Of a DNA stretch of 64,000 nucleotides, positions 1 through 8,456 are shown in pieces. The notes below the pieces were generated by a model that was not told the origin of the DNA, did not search any database, and was given only the letters and a program-made list of their open reading frames with translations. The stretch spans positions 62,001 through 126,000 of the forward strand of contig WBUL01000011.1 of assembly GCA_008933735.1 (NCBI GenBank), written 5' to 3'. The position numbers were made by a program, and so were the translations under genes. The stretch comes from Anaerolineae bacterium (GTDB lineage: Bacteria; Chloroflexota; Anaerolineae; Aggregatilineales; J027). Each line of letters starts with the position of its first letter. Position 1 is the stretch's first letter.

Positions 1-150
1 CATCTCGGTGAAAGCCGGATTTTCTGGAGTGCCTATGAAGCGATTATGGCCGCCGATCATTACCGGGCTAAACTCGCCAAAGAGCGCCCCAGCGGGGAAT
101 TCCTTCAGGTTGAGCCAGTTCCAGAGGGTGGCGATAGCACCCTTCCTTGA
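1..150 (+). CDS. C-terminal end of an unidentified protein (partial)
   Basis: Frame 1 is open from the first base to a TGA at 148-150, giving 49 residues. The fragment contains a mixed helical-looking stretch with Tyr, Trp and Lys/Arg and ends in a Pro/Glu/Gly-rich tail. I do not recognise the family. The reading frame could be chance, but the composition looks coding. The upstream part lies outside the window, so function cannot be assigned. Confidence 0.4.
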   Translation, partial: HLGESRIFWSAYEAIMAADHYRAKLAKERPSGEFLQVEPVPEGGDSTLP

Positions 151-234
151 GTTTGGAGGTGGGGGTTCTATTGACGGCAGGTGATCCGAGTAGAACCCTT
201 TCTCTGATTAAAACAGGCGCTGCATGTGGCCTGG

Positions 235-300
235 TCAATGGTAATTCGTGAAGGTGACGTTGTTGAGCGTGACCGTCCCACCCTCATTGACGACACCTTC
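235..300 (-). pseudogene. Short beta-helix repeat fragment (decayed)
   Basis: Read on the minus strand, this stretch encodes NEGGTVTLNNVTFTNYH and then a TGA. That phrase is typical of Gly/Thr/Asn-rich repeats in secreted beta-helix (polymorphic membrane protein-like) proteins, and it resembles repeats in the protein encoded at 12002-13402. There is no start and no adjoining open frame (a TGA lies just upstream in the same frame), so it is at most a remnant. The match is short and could be coincidental. Confidence 0.25.
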
Positions 301-406
301 TCAACTGTCCAGATTTTGGACTCTGTTGAAAAACTAGGAGAGTGAGGTAAAAAGGGAGAAAAATAGGATGGAAATCGAGTTGGATGTCCCTCGAAGTTCT
401 CTTTAA

Positions 407-700
407 CTCTGTACTGACAAACCGAATGGGCGTCATTTGGGGATTAACCTGCATCATGATTTGATCCAAGCACGACGAAAAGAAGCTGCTACCCATGCTT
501 TCAACCGAGAAATGCAAATCCGCGTGGGCATTGAAAGTGTCATCTCGGAACTGGTACGGGCTTATAGACTGCGGCGAGCGCGATACCGAGGGCAAGCAAA
601 GAATGCGTTGCAGGTTTATTTCATCGGGGCTAACCTAAAGCCGCTCGCCAAAGCCAGCCTTTTATTGGTAGTCTTCGAGCGAATTGGCGTAAAGGCAAAA
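407..700 (+). pseudogene. Transposase C-terminal remnant (DDE, IS1182-like)
   Basis: After a TAA at 404-406 the frame encodes a segment with HLGINLHHDLIQARR, then GIESVISELVRAYRLRRARY and GQAKN. This is the pattern of the C-terminal third of IS1182-type DDE transposases, where a glutamate lies in G-hydrophobic-E-x-x-I-S followed by R-x-R-Y-x-G-x-A-K. The N-terminal two thirds with the first catalytic aspartates is absent, no proper start precedes it, and the frame runs on into unrelated sequence up to a stop at 812-814. It is a truncated insertion-sequence remnant. Flanking inverted repeats were not found. Confidence 0.6.
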
Positions 701-765
701 CATTTTCCCTTTTCCAACATCCTAGTTTTTCTACAGAGTCCATCTGGGGGCATTACACCTCGCCT

Positions 766-792
766 GGCTCCCTTGTGGCGGGGAGCCTTTTT
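766..792 (+). terminator. Rho-independent terminator-like hairpin
   Basis: A perfect 7-bp stem (GGCTCCC at 766-772, GGGAGCC at 781-787) with an 8-base loop is followed by a T-rich run. It lies between the transposase remnant and the hdr operon and would isolate the operon from upstream transcription. Confidence 0.5.
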
Positions 793-935
793 ACCACTGA
801 CATTTATCATCTGAGTTGTGGACAAGTAATACTATATTTCGCCTGCTAAAACCGTATCCTTTAAACAGGGGGGCGTGTCAGCCCTCATGGGAGGAAGCCG
901 TACTTAGTCTTTTAACCTCATAAAGGAGGTGTCTT

Positions 936-1538
936 TTGTCGAATGGCACTTCTGTCCATCCTGATACCCTCGCCTCGGCACCCACAGGTGCTCCTGGAAG
1001 TTTTTTGGATGAAGTTCTTGCCGCCACACCGGGCGATTCGCGCCTGGATATGTGTATTCAGTGTGGCACCTGCGGTGGTTCATGTCCATCGGCCTCGGAT
1101 ATGGATCACACCCCGCGTCAGTTGTTCGCCATGATTCGCGCTGACATGCGCGAAGCGGTTCTTCGCAGCAGCACCCCCTGGTATTGTGTTTCCTGTTACT
1201 ACTGCACCGTTCGCTGCCCACAGGAAGTTCACATTACGGACGTGATGTATACTCTCAAAAGCATGGCGATCCGCGCCAAACTCTATGATGAAGCTATTGC
1301 CCCGGATTTTTCTCAGACATTTATTGACTATATTGAAAACTACGGACGCAGTTTTGAGTTCGGGCTGGCGACCCGCCATAACCTGAAACACCGGCTGCGT
1401 CAGGCGCCCTCGATGATCCCAATGGGTCTGGGAATGTTCACCAAGGGGCGCATGGATTTAACGCCGCAGCGCATCGAAGGGATCGACCAACTGCGTTCCA
1501 TTCTGGCCTGTGCTATAGAATTGGAGGCTGTCGGATGA
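936..1538 (+). CDS. hdrC: Heterodisulfide reductase subunit C-like Fe-S protein
   Basis: HdrC relays electrons between HdrA and HdrB through two [4Fe-4S] clusters. This 200-residue protein has two full ferredoxin motifs: Cys40, 43, 46, 50 and Cys84, 87, 90, 94, followed by a helical C-terminal part typical of HdrC. The start is a TTG at 936 with a strong AAAGGAGGT five bases upstream; no ATG in this frame fits as well. It is the first gene of an eight- or nine-gene operon and its stop overlaps the hdrB start (ATGA). In organisms without coenzyme M and B, such HdrABC modules are thought to use other disulfides or ferredoxin/NAD-linked acceptors, so the physiological acceptor here is unknown. 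Confidence 0.92.
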   Translation: MSNGTSVHPDTLASAPTGAPGSFLDEVLAATPGDSRLDMCIQCGTCGGSCPSASDMDHTPRQLFAMIRADMREAVLRSSTPWYCVSCYYCTVRCPQEVHITDVMYTLKSMAIRAKLYDEAIAPDFSQTFIDYIENYGRSFEFGLATRHNLKHRLRQAPSMIPMGLGMFTKGRMDLTPQRIEGIDQLRSILACAIELEAVG

Positions 1539-2527
1539 GCGAGTATCTGTTTTACCCCGGTTGTTCGCTTCAGCGCACCGCCCGCCCCTATCTGGATTCT
1601 ATTATGGCAATCCAGGGAATTCTGGGGATAGGGCTGGCAGAAATACAGGATTGGAACTGCTGCGGCGCGACTGAATACAGTGCCGTACATCATATTGCGG
1701 CCTTTGCGTTGGTCGCCCGAAATCTGGCGCTGGCGGCACGGCAAGCCAACGGGGCACAAACCGTCACGACTGCGTGCAGCGCCTGCTACTTAAATCTTGC
1801 GAAAACCGATAGTTACCTGCGCCGCGATTCACAGTTGAATGAGCAGGTGAACAAATCCCTCGAAGCGGGTGGGATGCATTATCAGCCCGGCGAATTAGAA
1901 ATTCGCCATCTGCTGGACATCATTGTGAACGACGTAGGGCTGGAAAAAGTCAAGAATTCGGTCGTTCGTCCGCTTCAAGGACTGCGAATCGCCCCTTATT
2001 ATGGCTGCATGATTGCCCGACCAGATCGTGACCACCGATGGGATAATGTCGAACATCCCACTGCCCTTGACCGTCTGATGAAAGTCCTCGGCGCAGAAGT
2101 GATTGATTTTCCCCTGAAAACACACTGCTGCGGCGGTCATATGACCCAAATTAACCTGCCCGTCGCTTACGATCTGATCCGGCGGCTGATCCACTCTGCC
2201 CACGAATACCGGGCTGACCTGCTGGTGACACTCTGCCCGATGTGCCAGTTGAATCTGGACGCCTATCAGGTGGAGATGAACAAATATTTCCGCACGGACT
2301 ACCGGGTACCGATTGTATACTTTACCCAGTTGATGGGTCTGGCGTTCGGCCTGGATGCCGATACGCTGGGATTGGGCAAGGAATTTATTGATCCTCGTCC
2401 CGCCCTCGCCAAAATCGGTGTAGAAGCGCCGGCAGAAGTCCCTGCCCCCAAAGCCCGCCCCCCAAAGGGCGCCAAAGAAGCCCTGCCGATGCCGCGTATG
2501 CCTGCCTATGAGGAGGTGGAAGAATGA
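1535..2527 (+). CDS. hdrB: Heterodisulfide reductase subunit B-like protein
   Basis: HdrB is the catalytic subunit that reduces the disulfide on two non-cubane [4Fe-4S] clusters. Two CCG cysteine-rich domains are visible: Cys10, Cys42-Cys43, Cys81, Cys84, and Cys158, Cys198-Cys199, Cys234, Cys237. Both sets keep the C...CC...CxxC spacing, so both clusters should be bound. The protein has 330 residues and ends in a Pro/Ala/Lys-rich tail of about 35 residues that is not part of the usual fold. It overlaps hdrC by four bases upstream and hdrA by four bases downstream, indicating translational coupling. The true substrate cannot be read from sequence. Confidence 0.92.
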   Translation: MSEYLFYPGCSLQRTARPYLDSIMAIQGILGIGLAEIQDWNCCGATEYSAVHHIAAFALVARNLALAARQANGAQTVTTACSACYLNLAKTDSYLRRDSQLNEQVNKSLEAGGMHYQPGELEIRHLLDIIVNDVGLEKVKNSVVRPLQGLRIAPYYGCMIARPDRDHRWDNVEHPTALDRLMKVLGAEVIDFPLKTHCCGGHMTQINLPVAYDLIRRLIHSAHEYRADLLVTLCPMCQLNLDAYQVEMNKYFRTDYRVPIVYFTQLMGLAFGLDADTLGLGKEFIDPRPALAKIGVEAPAEVPAPKARPPKGAKEALPMPRMPAYEEVEE

Positions 2528-4539
2528 CGAATGGAAATCACAGACCCCCTCAGGAAAGGGTCGGTGTCTATGTCTGCCACTGCGGGACCAATATCGCGGG
2601 CATTATTGATGTCGAAGCGGTCGCCAGGTGGGCAGGCGAACATCTCAAACATCGCGGGGTTGTCGTTGCCCGTGACTATAAATTCATGTGTTCAAGTCTT
2701 GGGCAGGAACTCATTGAACAGGACATCCGCGAGCATCAACTGACACGTGTTGTCGTGGCTGCCTGTTCGCCCCATCTGCACGAGCAGACGTTTCGAATCG
2801 CCTGTGAGCGAGCTGGATTGAACCCCTATCTGTGTGAACTGGTTTCGATCCGGGAACAGGCCTCGTGGGTGCATACTGACAAGAACGCCGCCACAGAAAA
2901 AGCCAAAGCGATCATCTCCGGCGGCGTGGAACGGGTGCTGCATCACGAGCCGCTTGAACCGCTGCATGTCCCGATTGATGCGGCAACGCTGGTGGTTGGG
3001 GGCGGCATCGCCGGGATTCAGGCCGCGCTGGAAATCGCTGATGCTGGCTTTCCGGTCTATTTGGTCGAGCGTGAACCGTCCATTGGTGGTCACATGGCGC
3101 AGTTTGATAAAACCTTCCCGACGCTCGACTGTGCCGCCTGCATCCTGACCCCGCGGATGGTTTCCGCCGGAACCCATCCGAATATTACCCTGATGACGTG
3201 GAGCGAAGTAACCGATGTGAAAGGGTATGTCGGAAACTTCACGGTCACCGTCAGGAAAAAAGCCCGTTACATCAACGAAGATCTGTGCACGGGCTGCGGC
3301 ATCTGCCAGGACAAATGCCCTAAAAAAGTGCTGGATGAGGTCTTTGAGGCCGGATTGGGGTATCGCAAGGCGGTGTATACACCTTTCCCGCAGGCTGTCC
3401 CCAAATATCCGGTGATTGACCGCCCGAACTGTACGTATTTTCTGAAAGGCACCTGCCGCGCCTGCGAAAAATTCTGTCCGACCGATGCGATTGATTTTGA
3501 GCAGGAAGACGAATATGTGACCTTAAAAGTTGGGAACATCATCCTGGCGACCGGGTTTGATGTGCTCGATGGGCGGCGGATTGCCCAGTATGGCTATGGG
3601 CGGCTGGCGAATGTGTTTACCAGTCTGGAATTTGAGCGTCTGAGCAACGCGGCCGGCCCGACCAATGGTGAAATCGTGCTGCGGGACGGCGTGACCACGC
3701 CCAAAACCGTCGGTATTATTCACTGCGCGGGCAGCCGTGACCGGAATTTCAACAACTACTGCTCGGCGATCTGCTGTATGCAGAGTCTCAAGTTCGCCCA
3801 TCTCGTGAAGGAGCGAACCGGCGCAACCGTCTTCAACTTCTATATCGACATCCGCACCACTGCCAAAGCGTATGATGAATTCTACCAGCGCGTGCTGGAA
3901 GAAGGCACGATTTTTGTGCGAGGGCGAGTCGCAGAAGTCACGGATGCCGCCCGTCTGCCGGGTGAGGAAGGCAAACTTATCATCCAGGTGGAAGATACCC
4001 TCGCGGGGCGACAGCGCCGTATTCCGGTAGATATGGTCATACTATCGGTGTCCCTTGAACCCCGTCATGATGCCAAAGAGGTCGCCAAGTTGTTTGGCAT
4101 TTCGTGCAGCAGCGATGGCTGGATTATCGAAAAACATCCCAAACTCGACCCGGTCGCCACCATGACGGAGGGTGTTTTTGTGGCCGGATGTGCCCAGGGG
4201 CCCAAGGATATTCCATCCACTGTATCCCAGGGAGCCGCCGCCGCCGCACGGGTGCTGGCACGGATCCAGCAGAAGCAAATCGCGCTCGAACCTGTGCGGG
4301 CCAGTGTTGACGAAGACAAGTGTTCCGGCTGCCGTATCTGCAACGGGCTGTGCCCATTCAACGCCATCATTTTCCACGAAGACCGGATGGTCACCGAAGT
4401 GAACCCGGCGCTGTGTCAGGGCTGCGGGACGTGTGTCGCTGCCTGCCCGGCTGGGGCGATTAGCGGTACAGGTTTCAGCAACGAGCAGATTCTTTCCCAG
4501 ATTGAGGGACTGCTTATGCTGAATTTGGAAGCGGTATAG
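2524..4539 (+). CDS. hdrA: Heterodisulfide reductase subunit A-like FAD/Fe-S protein
   Basis: HdrA carries the bifurcating FAD and distributes electrons from MvhD to ferredoxin and to HdrBC. The 671-residue product has the N-terminal VCHCG element (Cys18, Cys20), an FAD-binding GGGIAG near residue 159, the GGHMAQFDKTFPTLDC stretch near 188-203, ferredoxin motifs at Cys255-265, further cysteines at 303-318, and two C-terminal [4Fe-4S] motifs at Cys600-610 and Cys631-641. This matches canonical methanogen-type HdrA with no truncation. It overlaps hdrB by four bases, and mvhD follows after a nine-base gap containing an AGGAGG ribosome-binding site. It is expected to be cytoplasmic. Confidence 0.94.
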   Translation: MTNGNHRPPQERVGVYVCHCGTNIAGIIDVEAVARWAGEHLKHRGVVVARDYKFMCSSLGQELIEQDIREHQLTRVVVAACSPHLHEQTFRIACERAGLNPYLCELVSIREQASWVHTDKNAATEKAKAIISGGVERVLHHEPLEPLHVPIDAATLVVGGGIAGIQAALEIADAGFPVYLVEREPSIGGHMAQFDKTFPTLDCAACILTPRMVSAGTHPNITLMTWSEVTDVKGYVGNFTVTVRKKARYINEDLCTGCGICQDKCPKKVLDEVFEAGLGYRKAVYTPFPQAVPKYPVIDRPNCTYFLKGTCRACEKFCPTDAIDFEQEDEYVTLKVGNIILATGFDVLDGRRIAQYGYGRLANVFTSLEFERLSNAAGPTNGEIVLRDGVTTPKTVGIIHCAGSRDRNFNNYCSAICCMQSLKFAHLVKERTGATVFNFYIDIRTTAKAYDEFYQRVLEEGTIFVRGRVAEVTDAARLPGEEGKLIIQVEDTLAGRQRRIPVDMVILSVSLEPRHDAKEVAKLFGISCSSDGWIIEKHPKLDPVATMTEGVFVAGCAQGPKDIPSTVSQGAAAAARVLARIQQKQIALEPVRASVDEDKCSGCRICNGLCPFNAIIFHEDRMVTEVNPALCQGCGTCVAACPAGAISGTGFSNEQILSQIEGLLMLNLEAV

Positions 4540-4548
4540 GAGGCTGAC

Positions 4549-5010
4549 ATGACAAACACTTTTGAACCGGTCATTATCGGTTTTACCTGCAACTGGTGCA
4601 GCTACCGCGCCGCTGATCTCGCTGGCACGGCCAGAGTAAAATATCCGCCCAACATCCGGTTGATCCGGCTGATGTGTTCCGGACGGCTTGACCCGACCTT
4701 CGTCTTCAAGGCGCTGTCTTCTGGCGCGGACGGGGTGCTGATTACCGGCTGTCATCCGGGGGAATGCCACTATCTGGAACAGAATTACAAAGCGCTGCGG
4801 CGCTACCTGATGCTGCGGCGGGTTCTGGTGCAGATGGGCATCGAACCGGAGCGCATCCGGCTCGTCTGGGCCAGCGCCGCTGAAGGGGTCAAACTGGCGC
4901 AGGAAATTGCCAGCTTTACCGAAGAAATCCGGGCGCTTGGCCCCTTAAACTGGAACGGCATCGAGCCAGCAGTAGCACAACCCGAAAAGGAGGTGGCGTA
5001 TGAAACCTAA
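4549..5010 (+). CDS. mvhD: Hydrogenase iron-sulfur subunit MvhD-like (FlpD family)
   Basis: MvhD passes electrons from the hydrogenase (or a formate dehydrogenase) to HdrA via a [2Fe-2S] cluster. The 153-residue protein shows the conserved cysteines at 14, 17, 43, 68 and 73, with the surrounding GFTCNWCSY, LMCSGR and GCHPGECHY patterns that define the family. The length is slightly above the usual 130-145 because of a short C-terminal tail. It overlaps the next gene by 11 bases. Lying between hdrA and the hydrogenase subunits, it is the physical link in the predicted Hdr-Mvh complex. Confidence 0.93.
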   Translation: MTNTFEPVIIGFTCNWCSYRAADLAGTARVKYPPNIRLIRLMCSGRLDPTFVFKALSSGADGVLITGCHPGECHYLEQNYKALRRYLMLRRVLVQMGIEPERIRLVWASAAEGVKLAQEIASFTEEIRALGPLNWNGIEPAVAQPEKEVAYET

Positions 5011-5974
5011 ATTTGCGATGTACTGGGCGGCCTCCTGCGGCGGGTGTGAAATTGCCGTGTTGAACATCCACGAGAAAATCCTGGATGTTGACGCCAACTT
5101 TGAGGTTGTCTTCTGGCCAGTAGCGATGGATGCAAAGATCAAAGACGTGGAAGCCCTGCCGGATGGAGACATCCTGCTCACCCTGTTTAACGGCGGGATT
5201 CGCAACGCAGAAAATGAACATATGGCGCATTTGCTTCGCCGGAAATCCAAAATTCTGGTGGCGTTTGGCTCATGCGCGAATGAAGGCTGCATCCCTGGCC
5301 TGGCAAATCTGAGTTCACAGGAAGAAATCTTCGACGCGGTTTACGCGGGGGTTTCGACCAACAACCCGCTCCGAGTCCGCCCCCAGTTCAACTGGCAGAT
5401 TCCCGAAGGCGAACTCCATATCCCTGAGTTCTATCCGGTGCTCCGGACACTCGACCAGGTGGTGAACGTCGATTACTACATCCCCGGCTGTCCGCCAGAA
5501 TCACATCAGATCGCGGCAGTGATTGACCATGTGATTCAGGTGCTGCAAGGCAAAGCCGAACTGCCGCCGCCAGGCTCCGTGTTGGGCGCGAATGGGACAA
5601 CTGTATGCGACGAATGCACCCGCCGTCGGAACGTCAAAATGATTAAGAAGTTCCGGCGGATTCAGGAACTTCCGGAGATTGACCCGACTCTCTGCCTGCT
5701 GGAGCAGGGGATTCCCTGCAATGGCCCCGCGACCCGCAACGGCTGCGGCGCGTTGTGTCCCAAGGCTGGAGCGCAGTGCATTGGCTGTTATGGGCCAGCA
5801 GCAGGGGTCGTTGACTATGGAGCGCGGCTCATTGCCGCATTCGCTTCGGTCATTGACAGCAACGACCCGCAGGAAATTGACCGCATTCTCGACGGACTGC
5901 CTGACCCAGCGGGACAGATTTACCGCTTTAATCTGGCAAAGTCCCTGCTGCGGAAAGCGCGGAAGGAGGTCTGA
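5000..5974 (+). CDS. mvhG: [NiFe] hydrogenase small subunit, group 3c (MvhG-like)
   Basis: This is the electron-transferring small subunit of a cytoplasmic F420-non-reducing hydrogenase. The proximal cluster motif AASCGGCE (Cys13, Cys16) is at the N-terminus with no twin-arginine leader, as expected for a soluble group 3 enzyme. GSCANEGC and the IPGCPP element follow, and the C-terminal third has many cysteines (CDEC, then CNGP...CGALCP...CIGCYGP) able to bind the remaining clusters. The length is 324 residues. It starts inside the end of mvhD and is followed after one base by mvhA, so large and small subunits are made together. Confidence 0.92.
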   Translation: MKPKFAMYWAASCGGCEIAVLNIHEKILDVDANFEVVFWPVAMDAKIKDVEALPDGDILLTLFNGGIRNAENEHMAHLLRRKSKILVAFGSCANEGCIPGLANLSSQEEIFDAVYAGVSTNNPLRVRPQFNWQIPEGELHIPEFYPVLRTLDQVVNVDYYIPGCPPESHQIAAVIDHVIQVLQGKAELPPPGSVLGANGTTVCDECTRRRNVKMIKKFRRIQELPEIDPTLCLLEQGIPCNGPATRNGCGALCPKAGAQCIGCYGPAAGVVDYGARLIAAFASVIDSNDPQEIDRILDGLPDPAGQIYRFNLAKSLLRKARKEV

Positions 5975-5975
5975 G

Positions 5976-7451
5976 ATGCAGCGGATTACGATTGACCCCA
6001 TCACTCGGCTGGAGGGGCACGGTAAGATCGAAATTTTCCTGGATGAGGCGGGCAATGTTGCCAACACCTATTTCCAGATCCCCGAACTACGGGGCTTTGA
6101 ACGCTTCTGTGTGGGCAGACCTGTAGAAGAAATGCCGCTGTTAACGGGGCGAATCTGTGGTGTCTGCCCGGAAGCGCACCATATGGCAGCCGCCAAAGCA
6201 GGCGACGCCCTGTACCAGGTTGACCCGCCGCCCACCGCTAAAAAGCTGCGCGAGCTGCTTTACAGCGCTTTTTACGTCACCGACCACACCACCCATTTTT
6301 ATGCGCTTGGTGGCCCGGATTTTGTGATGGGGCCGGATGCACCGGTTGCCGAACGCAATATCCTCGGTGTAATTCACAAGGTCGGGCTGGAAATTGGCGG
6401 CAAGGTCATCCAGGCACGGAAATATGGTCACAACGTCATTGAGATGATTGGCGGGCGCAAGGTTCACCCCTGCACTTCCATTCCCGGTGGGCTGACCAAA
6501 GGCATCACTGAAGAACAGCGCCGCGAAATCGAGGAGATGGGGCGCTGGGCAGTCGAATTTGCCCAGTTTAGCCTCCAGTTGTTCGATGATCTGGTGCTGA
6601 AAAACCAGGCCTATCTTGAGCTGGTACTGGGCGACATTTACCTGCACCAGACCTACTATATTGGCATGGTAGATGAGCAAAACCGGGTCAATTTCTACGA
6701 TGGCAAAATCAGTGTGGTTGCACCAAACGGGGAACGCATTGGCAAATATGCGGCCCATGAATACACTGATTGGATTGCCGAGCGCGTTGAACCCTGGACC
6801 TACCTCAAATTCCCATACCTGAAAAAGGTCGGGTGGCGAGGATTTGTGGATGGGATGGAATCCGGCGTTTACTGTGCGACTCCACTTTCCCGTCTGAATG
6901 CTGCCGACGGGATGGCAACCCCCCTGGCGCAGGAAGCCTATGAGCGCTTTTATGAGACGCTGGTACCGGGGCAGCCGAAAGTTGTCCATCACCGGCTGGC
7001 AACCCATTGGGCGCGGTTAATCGAACTGCTGTACGCAGCAGAACGCTGGGTGGAACTGGCGACTGATCCGGAAATCACATCCCCGAACATTCACACTGTG
7101 CCAACCGCAAAACCTACCGAAGGCGTGGGATGTGTGGAAGCGCCACGCGGTACGCTCACCCACCACTATTGGACGGACGAGCGCGGCGTTTTAACCCGCG
7201 TCAATCTTATTGTTGGTACGACCAACAACTATGCTCCGATCAGCATGTCGGTCAAAAAGGCCGCCCAGAATTTCATCAAAAACGGGGTGGTGGTGACCGA
7301 GGGTTTGCTCAATCGGATTGAAATGGCCTTCCGGGCGTATGACCCGTGTTTTGGCTGCGCGACCCATTCTCTTCCCGGCCAGATGCCAATGGAGGTGGTA
7401 ATTCGGGACGCGCAGGGGCAGCCCATTGACGTGCTGCGCCAGTACTGTTAA
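5976..7451 (+). CDS. mvhA: [NiFe] hydrogenase large subunit, group 3c (MvhA-like)
   Basis: The large subunit binds the NiFe(CN)2CO centre that oxidises or evolves H2. The N-terminal ligand motif GRICGVCPEAHH (Cys61, Cys64) and the C-terminal motif DPCFGCATH (Cys458, Cys461, His464) are intact. About 27 residues follow His464 and are likely removed by the protease encoded next. The start is the ATG at 5976, two bases after the mvhG stop, preceded by GGAAGGAGG; this gives 491 residues beginning MQRITIDPITRLEGHG, the usual hydrogenase N-terminus. The frame is open further upstream within mvhG, but that extension has no homology to the family. Confidence 0.94.
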   Translation: MQRITIDPITRLEGHGKIEIFLDEAGNVANTYFQIPELRGFERFCVGRPVEEMPLLTGRICGVCPEAHHMAAAKAGDALYQVDPPPTAKKLRELLYSAFYVTDHTTHFYALGGPDFVMGPDAPVAERNILGVIHKVGLEIGGKVIQARKYGHNVIEMIGGRKVHPCTSIPGGLTKGITEEQRREIEEMGRWAVEFAQFSLQLFDDLVLKNQAYLELVLGDIYLHQTYYIGMVDEQNRVNFYDGKISVVAPNGERIGKYAAHEYTDWIAERVEPWTYLKFPYLKKVGWRGFVDGMESGVYCATPLSRLNAADGMATPLAQEAYERFYETLVPGQPKVVHHRLATHWARLIELLYAAERWVELATDPEITSPNIHTVPTAKPTEGVGCVEAPRGTLTHHYWTDERGVLTRVNLIVGTTNNYAPISMSVKKAAQNFIKNGVVVTEGLLNRIEMAFRAYDPCFGCATHSLPGQMPMEVVIRDAQGQPIDVLRQYC

Positions 7452-7460
7452 GGAAAACGA

Positions 7461-7940
7461 ATGCCAGAAGTCCTTGTCCTGGGGTTAGGAAATCCGGTGC
7501 TGGGTGATGACAGCGTCGGATGGCATGTCGCCACACAAGTGGCACCCATGCTGGCTGCCCTGCCCTGCGATGTGGATGTTCTGGCCGTCGGTGGTTTAGG
7601 CCTGATGGAGCGGCTGGTAGGATATCGTAACGTGGTACTGGTTGATGCGGTAATGACCGGGGAAAGACAGCCCGGCGAAATTTCGGTTTTCCCATTGGAA
7701 GCCCTGCCCGACCTCACCACCGGACATTTGACCAGCGTTCATGACACCTCTCTGCCAGCCGCCCTGAGGTTAGGGCACAAGCTGGGTGTTTCGCTGCCGG
7801 AACAGATCATTGTGGTCGGTATCGAAGCTCAGCGCATCTATGATTTTACTGAAACGCTCACCCCGCGTGTTGCCGCCGCCGTTCCGGAAGCGGTCAGATG
7901 CGTCATCGAATGGGTGAGCCGATTTCTGAAGGAGGACTGA
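7461..7940 (+). CDS. [NiFe] hydrogenase maturation endopeptidase (HyaD/HycI family)
   Basis: This nickel-dependent protease trims the C-terminal tail of the large subunit after metal-centre insertion. The 159-residue protein starts with the signature GLGNPVLGDDSVGWHVA, has LVDAV around residue 57, and the HDTSLP histidine near residue 93; these supply the acidic and His ligands that sense nickel. The length is normal for the family. It follows mvhA by nine bases and overlaps the next gene at TGATG. Other maturation genes (hypA-F) are not in the window and must be elsewhere. Confidence 0.9.
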   Translation: MPEVLVLGLGNPVLGDDSVGWHVATQVAPMLAALPCDVDVLAVGGLGLMERLVGYRNVVLVDAVMTGERQPGEISVFPLEALPDLTTGHLTSVHDTSLPAALRLGHKLGVSLPEQIIVVGIEAQRIYDFTETLTPRVAAAVPEAVRCVIEWVSRFLKED

Positions 7941-8407
7941 TGGTCTCGCCAGAACTGCTGCGCCGCTATCCATTTTTCAGCGGGTTGGAGGACTCTCACC
8001 TGAAGGCGATTGCCATGCTGACTCAGGAGGCTTCCAGCGAAAAGGGAAAAGTGATCTTTGAGGGCGACCAGCCCGCCAGCATTTTGTATTTTTTGATCGA
8101 GGGTAGTGTTGAATTACACTACATTGTTGTTGATAAGCACAACCCGCAGTTTCGTAAAGATTTTTATGTGGGCGAAATAAATCCGGGCGAACCGTTTGGC
8201 ATTTCGGCCATGATCGAACCGTTTTGTTACACTGCCACTGCCATCGCCAGCAACCCCTGCCGTATTTTACAAATTGAGGCAGGCGGATTACGCAGTCTAT
8301 GTGAGGAAGAGTCGGGTGCTGCCGCCGTTTTGATGCGCCAGATCGCCAGAGCAGTCATGACACGGCTGCATGAAACCCGTGTCCAACTGGCAGCAGCGCG
8401 GGCATAA
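7940..8407 (+). CDS. Cyclic nucleotide-binding-fold protein, stand-alone
   Basis: The product (155 residues) is a single cNMP-binding (CRP-type) beta-roll with flanking helices and no C-terminal helix-turn-helix, so it is not itself a CRP-family DNA-binding regulator. The start ATG overlaps the protease stop (TGATG) and follows GGAGG; an upstream GTG at 7898 lies inside the protease gene and was not chosen. The phosphate-binding cassette is not canonical: the region around residues 78-95 has GEPFGISAMIE without the usual Arg, so cNMP binding is doubtful. Genes of this type next to Hdr or hydrogenase operons suggest a redox or regulatory role, but this is inference. Confidence 0.75.
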   Translation: MVSPELLRRYPFFSGLEDSHLKAIAMLTQEASSEKGKVIFEGDQPASILYFLIEGSVELHYIVVDKHNPQFRKDFYVGEINPGEPFGISAMIEPFCYTATAIASNPCRILQIEAGGLRSLCEEESGAAAVLMRQIARAVMTRLHETRVQLAAARA

Positions 8408-8456
8408 CGAGGCAGCTACCCGTGTCATTAAAACTTTGAGCCGTTAGGAGATTAAC

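Noticed and set aside
437-814. Intact 125-residue gene from the TTG at 437
   Set aside because: Only the first about 85 residues match a transposase; the rest runs through a terminator-like hairpin, and the catalytic N-terminus is missing.
4042-4770. 242-residue antisense ORF under hdrA/mvhD
   Set aside because: It is a mirror of the GC-rich coding frame; low-complexity composition, no domain, no ribosome-binding site.
5679-5975. Upstream extension of the hydrogenase large subunit to 5679
   Set aside because: It lies fully inside mvhG in another frame and has no similarity to hydrogenases; ATG 5976 with GGAGG fits.
7898-7939. Upstream GTG start for the first cNMP-fold protein
   Set aside because: It lies inside the maturation protease; ATG at 7940 has a proper GGAGG and TGATG coupling.
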